The notes beneath the pieces were generated by a model. It was not told the DNA's origin and did no database searches. It was given only the letters and a program-made list of their open reading frames with translations. From contig JBKPRA010000053.1 of NCBI GenBank assembly GCA_046734335.1, forward strand, positions 83,076-147,075: a stretch of DNA of 64,000 bases. Reading direction: 5' to 3'. This DNA is from DATBLE01 sp046734335. GTDB taxonomy: Bacteria; Actinomycetota; Thermoleophilia; Gaiellales; Gaiellaceae. Positions 58,966 through 64,000 of the stretch are shown here, piece by piece. Numbering within the stretch: position 1 is the stretch's first letter; every line of letters begins with the position of its first letter. The position numbers were made by a program, and so were the translations under genes.

Positions 58966-59093
58966 CGCTCGACATCCTCCGAGCCTTACGGCTCGCCGGG
59001 CTTGGCACCTTGCTCGCCTGTGTGATCAACACAGGTGGGCAGGTTGCCGAGGCGTCACAGGGCCGGTTCCCTCAGCCTCTCTCGATGTGAGCG
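58966..59093 (-). promoter_or_regulatory. SAM-I (S-box) riboswitch
   Basis: On the minus strand the S-box core is clear: GAGAGAGGCTGAGGGAACCG, GCCC, then CCTCGGCAACC, a P3 hairpin CCTGTGT/ACACAGG, and AAGGTGCCAAGCCC. The closing P1 stem pairs CGCTCACATC (59093-59084) with GATGT-C-GAGCG (58976-58966). It ends 7 bases before the AAAGGAGA ribosome site of thrC and no terminator lies between, so control is probably at translation. Confidence 0.93.
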
Positions 59094-59116
59094 GGGATTG
59101 CCCGCCCGCGCGAACG

Positions 59117-59124
59117 ACTATACA
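59117..59124. promoter_or_regulatory. Overlapping divergent -10 boxes for thrC riboswitch RNA and alaC
   Basis: On the minus strand, TATAGT (59122-59117) starts the riboswitch transcript about 24 bases before the aptamer. On the plus strand, TATACA (59119-59124) lies 7 bases before GTG 59132 of the aminotransferase. The two boxes share bases, so initiation in the two directions may compete. Confidence 0.5.
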
Positions 59125-59131
59125 TACGAAA

Positions 59132-60316
59132 GTGCCGTCACGCGAGCTCCGTCGAGTCGACTCGCTGCCGCCGTATGTCTTCGCGGCGATCAATGACCTG
59201 AAGCTCGAGCTGCGCCGCGCGGGCGAGGACGTGGTCGACCTCGGTTTCGGCAACCCTGACCTGCCCTCGCCCACGGTCGCGGTCGAGAAGCTGCGCGAGG
59301 CCGCGGCGAGCCCGCGCAACCACCGCTACTCGTCCAGCCGGGGAATTCCCAACCTGCGGCGGGCGATCTGCGGCCTGTACTCGAGACGGTTCGGTGTCGA
59401 GCTCGATCCGGAGACGCAGGCGCTGACCACGATCGGCGCCAAGGAGGGTCTCGCACATCTGATGTGGGTGCTCGTCCAGCCCGGTGACGCTGCGGTGGTG
59501 CCGAGCCCGAGCTATCCGATTCACCTGTTCGCGCCGGTCTTCGCCGGCGCGGTCGTGGAACGGATCCCGATGGGGCCGGAGGAAGACTTGCTCGGCAACG
59601 TGGTCGAGGCATTCGAGCGCTCGCGCCCGCGGCCGCGCGTGCTCCTGCTCTCGTTCCCGCACAACCCGACGACCGCGGTGGTCGACGCCGGTTTCATGCA
59701 GCGCATCGTCGACTTCGCCCGCGAGCAGGAACTGCTCATCGTCCACGACTTCGCCTATGCCGACCTCGCCTTCGACGGCCATGTGCCGCCGTCGATCCTC
59801 CAGGCCGATGGGGCTGCGGAGGTCGCTGTCGAGCTCTACACGCTGACCAAGTCGTTTTCGATGGCGGGCTGGCGGGTCGGCTTCGTCGTCGGGAACACCG
59901 AAGTCGTGGAGGCGCTCGCACGACTGAAGTCGTATCTCGACTACGGCACGTTCCAGCCGATCCAGATCGCTGCGATCGTGGCGATGAACGAGGCGCCCGA
60001 CTTCCCGCGCGAGGTCTGCGAGGTCTACCGCTCTCGGCGTGACGTGCTCTGCGACGGGCTTGCCCGCATCGGCTGGCCGGTCCAGCGGCCGAAGGGAACG
60101 ATGTTCGTCTGGGCACCGATCCCGGAGCCGTACCGTGGACTGGGCTCGCTCGAGTTCGCGGTCAAGCTCGCCCGCGAGGCGCGGGTCGCGGTCAGCCCCG
60201 GCGTCGGATTCGGGACGGACGGCGACGGCCATGTCCGCTTCGCGCTGGTCGAGAACGAGCAGCGCATCGGCCAGGCGATTGCGGGGCTCCGGCGAGGGCT
60301 GCCCGAGCTGGCATAG
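59132..60316 (+). CDS. alaC: Alanine-type aminotransferase (AlaC-like)
   Basis: A 394-residue class I PLP aminotransferase. PLP lysine is in LYTLTKSFSMAGWRVGFVVG; other AlaC-like blocks are RVDSLPPYVFAAINDLKLEL, YSSSRGIPNLRRAI, GAKEGLAHLMWVL and VVPSPSYPIHLFAPV. It very closely follows the wording of E. coli AlaC, the glutamate-pyruvate aminotransferase, though related enzymes act on methionine or LL-DAP. GTG 59132 is likely leaderless. It diverges from the SAM-riboswitch/thrC unit. Confidence 0.9.
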   Translation: MPSRELRRVDSLPPYVFAAINDLKLELRRAGEDVVDLGFGNPDLPSPTVAVEKLREAAASPRNHRYSSSRGIPNLRRAICGLYSRRFGVELDPETQALTTIGAKEGLAHLMWVLVQPGDAAVVPSPSYPIHLFAPVFAGAVVERIPMGPEEDLLGNVVEAFERSRPRPRVLLLSFPHNPTTAVVDAGFMQRIVDFAREQELLIVHDFAYADLAFDGHVPPSILQADGAAEVAVELYTLTKSFSMAGWRVGFVVGNTEVVEALARLKSYLDYGTFQPIQIAAIVAMNEAPDFPREVCEVYRSRRDVLCDGLARIGWPVQRPKGTMFVWAPIPEPYRGLGSLEFAVKLAREARVAVSPGVGFGTDGDGHVRFALVENEQRIGQAIAGLRRGLPELA

Positions 60317-60381
60317 CAGCGCGGCGGCCATCGCGGGCGGGATCGATCCTGAGCACGCCGCCGCCGGGCCGGACGCCGCCG

Positions 60382-61596
60382 CTACCAGATCGAGTCTTCG
60401 GTCTCCGGATCGAAGAAGTGCAGGCGCTCTGCGTCGAGGGCTACGCGGAGCGGCTCGCCGGTCTGCGCGCGGCTTCGCGGGCTGAGCCGGGCGGTGACGA
60501 TCGTGTCGGTGCCGGCGTCCGCAGCCATCAGCGCCTGAGCGGCTGTTTCGTCGGCATCGGCGTCGTCGCCGCCGACCACTGCTGCACCGGCCGTGGAGCT
60601 CACCGGGCTGGCGTCGAGCGGGAAGTGCGCGATCAGCTCGGCGCCCATCGGCTCCGCGAGCGAGACGTCCACGTCGAGTGTCGATCCGTTCGCCGAGGGG
60701 ACGAACGCGGCGTCCTCGATGTCCTCGGGCCGAAGGCCGACGACCACGGGCTTGCCGACGTACCCGCGCAGGGCCGGCCGCGACGCCAGTACGGTCTCGG
60801 GTAGGCGGAGGCGCACCGGCCCGAACGCGGCTTCGATGCCGCCGTTCTGCTCGGTCAGCGACGACTGCACGAGGTTCATCGCCGGCGAGCCGATGAAGCC
60901 GGCGACGAAAAGGTTCACGGGATGGTCGTACAGACACTGGGGCACGTCGACCTGCTGGAGCCGGCCACGGTGCATCACCGCCACCCGGTCGCCCATCGTC
61001 ATCGCCTCGGTCTGGTCGTGCGTGACGTAGAGGGTCGTCGTCTGGAGACGCTGGTGCAGCGTCGCAAGGTAGGCGCGCATCTCGACTCGTAGCTTCGCGT
61101 CGAGGTTGGAGAGCGGCTCGTCCATCAGGAAGGCGGCCGGCTCGCGCACGATCGCCCTTCCCATCGCCACCCGCTGACGCTGGCCGCCGGAGAGCTGCCC
61201 GGGCTTCCGCTTGAGCAGGTCGTCGATCCCCAGCATGGTCGCCGCCGACGTCACGCGCGGCTCGATCTCCCGCTTTCGGAGACCATGGAGCTTGAGCCCG
61301 AAGGCCATGTTCTCGTAAACGGTCATGTGCGGGTACAACGCGTAGCTCTGGAAGACCATCGCGATGTTGCGATCCATCGGCGGGAAGTCGTTGACGATCT
61401 CGTCGCCGATCCAGACCTCGCCGGCGGTCGCCTCCTCCAGACCGGCCGCGATCCGCAGCACGGTCGTCTTCCCCGAGCCCGACGGGCCGACGAGCACCAT
61501 GAACTCGCCGTCGGCGATCTCGAGATCGAGCGAGTCGACGGCCTTGGTGCCGCCCGGGAAAGTCTTCGTCAGCTCTCGGAAGTCGATCCTCGCCAT
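60382..61596 (-). CDS. Sugar ABC transporter ATPase (UgpC/MsmK family)
   Basis: A 404-residue ATPase. Walker A GPSGSGKTT, signature LSGGQRQRVAMGRAI, Walker B LMDEPLSNLDAKLR and switch TLYVTHDQTEAM are intact. A C-terminal regulatory OB/TOBE region of about 150 residues includes GLRPEDIEDAAFV. Such ATPases energise carbohydrate importers like the permeases upstream. Its start is 1 base after the GH1 stop. The 65-base gap from the convergent alaC holds no obvious signal. Confidence 0.93.
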   Translation of the reverse strand: MARIDFRELTKTFPGGTKAVDSLDLEIADGEFMVLVGPSGSGKTTVLRIAAGLEEATAGEVWIGDEIVNDFPPMDRNIAMVFQSYALYPHMTVYENMAFGLKLHGLRKREIEPRVTSAATMLGIDDLLKRKPGQLSGGQRQRVAMGRAIVREPAAFLMDEPLSNLDAKLRVEMRAYLATLHQRLQTTTLYVTHDQTEAMTMGDRVAVMHRGRLQQVDVPQCLYDHPVNLFVAGFIGSPAMNLVQSSLTEQNGGIEAAFGPVRLRLPETVLASRPALRGYVGKPVVVGLRPEDIEDAAFVPSANGSTLDVDVSLAEPMGAELIAHFPLDASPVSSTAGAAVVGGDDADADETAAQALMAADAGTDTIVTARLSPRSRAQTGEPLRVALDAERLHFFDPETEDSIW

Positions 61597-61597
61597 C

Positions 61598-62935
61598 TCA
61601 CCTCTGCCCGTTGGTCGCCGCGATCAGGTCCCTGTACCACAGCGCGCTCCGCTTCGGGATCCGCCGCTGGGTGGGAAAGTCGATGAAGACGATGCCGAAC
61701 CGCTTCTCGTACCCGTACTCCCACTCGAAGTTGTCGAGCAGCGACCAGACGTAGTAGCCGCGCACGTCGACTCCCTGCTCACGCGCCCGCTCCACCGCCG
61801 CGACATGCCCTTTCAGATAGGCGACCCGCCGGTCGTCCTCGACGACGTCCGCGCCGTCCAGCCGGTCGTCGAACGCGGCACCGTTCTCGGTGATCAGCAG
61901 CGGGATCTCGCCGTAGTCGCGACGCACCCGAAGGAGAAGGTCGGTCAGGTACTCGGGAGCGATCGGCCAGTCCATCGACGTCCGCTCGAGCTCCGGTGGA
62001 TCGTCCCCGACGTCCAGACCGCCGTCGTCGATCGCCGTCGCCCAGTTCGGCCGGTAGAAGTTGACGCCGAGGAAGTCGAGCGGCTGCGCGATCGTCTCCA
62101 GGTCGCCGGGCTGGATCGCGTCCAGATCGCCGAAGCGGCGCTCGTAGAACGCGACCATGTCCTCCGGGTAGGAGGCGCGGAAGACGGGGTCGAGGAACCA
62201 GCGGTTGTGGTGGCCGTCGAGTCGGTCGGCCGCTTCGCGGTCGGCCTCTGAGGCGGTCGCCGGAACCGCCACGGTCAGGTCGAGCGTGATCCCGATCTGC
62301 CCCGCATGGCCGGCCTCGCGGAACGCTCGGACGGCGGCTCCGTGCGCGAGCAGCGAGTGATGGGAGGCGCGGATCGCGGTCGGCCAGTCGTGGATCCCCG
62401 GAGCCTTCGCCCCGTAGCCGTAGCCGAGGAAGGACGTCACCCACGGCTCGTTGTGGGTGATCCACGCGGGCACGAGGTCGTCGAGCGCGTCGAACACGAT
62501 CCCCGCGTACTCGACGAAGCGGTCGACCACGTCGCGCGAGCTCCAGCCGCCCTCGTCCTGGAGCGGCTGGGGCAGGTCCCAGTGGTAGAGGGTGGCCAGC
62601 GGCCGGATGTCACGCTCGAGCATGCCCTCGACGAGCGCGCGGTAGAAGTCGAGGCCGCGCTGGTTGGCCGGCCCGCGGCCGCTCGGCTGGATGCGTGGCC
62701 AGGCGATCGAGAAGCGGTAGCCCTCGAGCCCGAGCGATCGCATCAGGTCGAGATCCTCCTGCCAGCGGTAGTAATGCTCGCACGCCGGGTCTCCGGTGTC
62801 GCCGTGGGCGATGTTGCCCTCGACCGATGCGAACCGGTCCCAGATCGACTCGCCGCGTCCGTCGGCCGTCGTTGCGCCCTCGATCTGGAAGGCGGCGGTG
62901 GCAGCGCCCCACACGAATCCGTTCCCATCTTTCAT
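61598..62935 (-). CDS. GH1 beta-glucosidase
   Basis: A 445-residue glycoside hydrolase family 1 enzyme. Acid/base Glu is in WITHNEPWV, nucleophile Glu in LLITENGAAFDD; other marks are FVWGAATAAFQIEG, RFSIAWPRIQP and the C-terminal GYYVWSLLDNFEWEYGY. It has no signal peptide, so it acts in the cytoplasm on imported beta-glucosides such as cellobiose. It overlaps the permease stop by 4 bases (ATGA) in an operon with the importer. Confidence 0.95.
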   Translation of the reverse strand: MKDGNGFVWGAATAAFQIEGATTADGRGESIWDRFASVEGNIAHGDTGDPACEHYYRWQEDLDLMRSLGLEGYRFSIAWPRIQPSGRGPANQRGLDFYRALVEGMLERDIRPLATLYHWDLPQPLQDEGGWSSRDVVDRFVEYAGIVFDALDDLVPAWITHNEPWVTSFLGYGYGAKAPGIHDWPTAIRASHHSLLAHGAAVRAFREAGHAGQIGITLDLTVAVPATASEADREAADRLDGHHNRWFLDPVFRASYPEDMVAFYERRFGDLDAIQPGDLETIAQPLDFLGVNFYRPNWATAIDDGGLDVGDDPPELERTSMDWPIAPEYLTDLLLRVRRDYGEIPLLITENGAAFDDRLDGADVVEDDRRVAYLKGHVAAVERAREQGVDVRGYYVWSLLDNFEWEYGYEKRFGIVFIDFPTQRRIPKRSALWYRDLIAATNGQR

Positions 62936-63831
62936 CCCTTGACGGCTCCTTTCATGATCCCGCCGATGATTTGCTTGCCGAGCACGAGGAAGATCACGAT
63001 CAGCGGGAGGATCGAGATGAAGGTGCCGGCGAAGACGAGCGAGTAGTCTTGGACGTACCCGCTCTGGAGCGCGGAGACCGCGACCTGAACGGTCGGGTTA
63101 CGTGGCGAGAGGACGATCAGCGGCCAGAAGAAGTCGTTCCAGGCGTTCATGAACGTGAGCAGCCCGAGCACTGCCGCGGCAGGCCGGACGGCGGGCAGCA
63201 CGACGTGCCAGAAGACGCGGATGGTCGAGCAGCCGTCGACGCGCGAGGCGTCGATCAGCTCGTTCGGAACCGATGCGACGATGTACTGCCGCATCAGGAA
63301 CACGCCGAACGCCGAGACGAGCGACGGGGCGATCACGGCCTGCAGGTGGTTGATCCAGCCCAGGTGCTTCATCTCGATGTAGAGCGGGATCACGCCGAGT
63401 TGGACCGGGACGATCAGCGTCCCGATCACGACGAGCATGAGGAGCTTGTTGCCTCGGAAATGGAGCTTGGCGAACGCGAAGCCCGCCAGCGTACTGAAGA
63501 GGACGACCGAGAAGGCGATCGCGCCGGAGACGATCGCCGAGTTGATCAGTGCCGTCCAGAAGCTGATGTTCACCTCGCCCGAGTTGAAGACGCGGCTGAT
63601 GTTGTGGAAGAGCTGGCTGCCGGGCGTCATCACCGGCGGGTAGTCGGCGGTCGCAGAGTTGTCGTGCGAGGCGACGACGACCGACCAGTACAGCGGGAAG
63701 AACGAGAAGATCGCCAAGCCGAGCAGGAACAGGTAGGTAAGCGGGCCGGCCGACTCGAAGCGCCGAGACAGCGTCATGCGCCGCCGGCGGCGACTGCGGG
63801 CACGGGTTTCCGGGGTCGCGATCGCAGCCAT
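62932..63831 (-). CDS. Carbohydrate ABC transporter permease (MalG/CUT1 type)
   Basis: A 299-residue permease with six predicted helices. The EAA loop is DASRVDGCSTIRVFWHVVLP, which contacts the ATPase. A basic N-terminus (RRRRRMTLSRRFE) precedes helix 1. CUT1-family position in the operon and the neighbouring beta-glucosidase suggest oligosaccharide import. ATG 63831 directly follows the stop of the partner permease. Confidence 0.92.
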   Translation of the reverse strand: MAAIATPETRARSRRRRRMTLSRRFESAGPLTYLFLLGLAIFSFFPLYWSVVVASHDNSATADYPPVMTPGSQLFHNISRVFNSGEVNISFWTALINSAIVSGAIAFSVVLFSTLAGFAFAKLHFRGNKLLMLVVIGTLIVPVQLGVIPLYIEMKHLGWINHLQAVIAPSLVSAFGVFLMRQYIVASVPNELIDASRVDGCSTIRVFWHVVLPAVRPAAAVLGLLTFMNAWNDFFWPLIVLSPRNPTVQVAVSALQSGYVQDYSLVFAGTFISILPLIVIFLVLGKQIIGGIMKGAVKG

Positions 63832-64000
63832 CTATGCCTCGGCAGACCTGATCCTGCGCACGAGCAGGAAGTTGACGAGCGAGATCAGGACGATGATCAG
63901 GAACAGTGACCAGGCGATCGCCGCGGCGTAGCCGAACTTGAACTGCGTGGTGCCGAAGGACTTCTCGTACAGATACATCGCCACCGTCTGGTACTGGCGG
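63832..64000 (-). CDS. Carbohydrate ABC transporter permease (MalF type), C-terminal end (partial)
   Basis: The last 55 residues of a second permease: QYQTVAMYLYEKSFGTTQFK, then a final membrane helix (AIAWSLFLIIVLISLVNFLL) and a basic end (VRRIRSAEA), TAG at 63834-63832. The Tyr-Glu-Lys-x-F...GYAAA stretch is typical of MalF-type CUT1 permeases near their C-terminus. The gene continues beyond the window edge, and a sugar-binding protein gene is expected further upstream. Confidence 0.85.
   Translation of the reverse strand, partial: RQYQTVAMYLYEKSFGTTQFKFGYAAAIAWSLFLIIVLISLVNFLLVRRIRSAEA

Overview
The window is very GC-rich, single-copy-looking chromosomal DNA from an actinobacterium. The evidence is: GTG and TTG starts are common, there are long chains of ATGA/GTGA-overlapping genes, a PASTA kinase / PstP-type phosphatase / FHA / RodA / PbpA cell-wall cluster is present, and several -10 boxes (TANNNT) sit only 6-7 nt before start codons, implying leaderless mRNAs. 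Gene content and style suggest a deep-branching, possibly uncultured member of class Thermoleophilia; that rank is inference. Metabolism looks aerobic and heterotrophic, with its own sulfate assimilation, Fe-S cluster assembly and branched-chain/aromatic amino acid synthesis. No transposase, integrase, phage gene, CRISPR array, tRNA or rRNA is visible. No gene-free stretch exceeds about 230 bases; the longest holds a candidate structured RNA.

Layout. 1-6.7 kb: tail of a phosphodiesterase-like membrane protein, a SHOCT protein, then a minus-strand operon moxR-DUF58-(membrane protein)-VWA-(small protein)-VWA-metallo-hydrolase. 6.7-10.6 kb: collagen-like secreted protein, DHA2-type MFS pump, orphan branched-chain-type solute-binding protein. 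10.6-17.4 kb: cytochrome c oxidase operon (subunit II with fused haem c, type A2-like subunit I, subunit III) interleaved with two universal-stress-like proteins, then a DUF1361 membrane protein and a dihaem cytochrome c lipoprotein. 17.4-22.1 kb: TPR protein, adenosine deaminase family enzyme, ABC-2 exporter, TatC and TatA. 22.1-30.7 kb: suf genes in the order C-B-[18-bp tandem repeat]-VOC-VOC-D, a reversed queuosine-salvage gene, then S-U-Rieske and an O-methyltransferase. 30.76-30.98 kb: a candidate structured RNA ending in a strong UUCG terminator. 31-34.3 kb: lipoprotein, NDUFA9-like reductase, bifunctional-type dCTP deaminase, class III aminotransferase.

34.4-48 kb: signalling and cell-wall block with three Ser/Thr kinases, a cNMP-binding protein, D-Ala-D-Ala ligase, PbpA, RodA/FtsW, PP2C and two FHA proteins, followed by small envelope proteins, an HNH nuclease and a SIMPL protein. 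49.4-59.1 kb: a minus-strand biosynthetic block. From its promoter end it reads: SAM-I riboswitch, threonine-synthase family enzyme, sulfite reductase, APS/PAPS reductase, an unnamed 152-aa protein, precorrin-2 dehydrogenase, uroporphyrinogen methyltransferase (sirohaem for the sulfite reductase), leuB. A second unit follows: a palindromic operator, a Phe/Leu-rich leader peptide, a 59-aa zinc-ribbon protein, pheA, leuC and leuD. 59.1-64 kb: an AlaC-like aminotransferase, then a sugar ABC transporter with a GH1 beta-glucosidase, cut by the window edge.

The most interesting unexplained items are the structured RNA at 30.76-30.98 kb, the putative pheA-leuCD attenuator with its operator, the SAM riboswitch on a threonine-synthase-like gene beside sulfate assimilation, the tandem repeat and VOC genes inside suf, and the stress-protein-like genes embedded in the oxidase operon.
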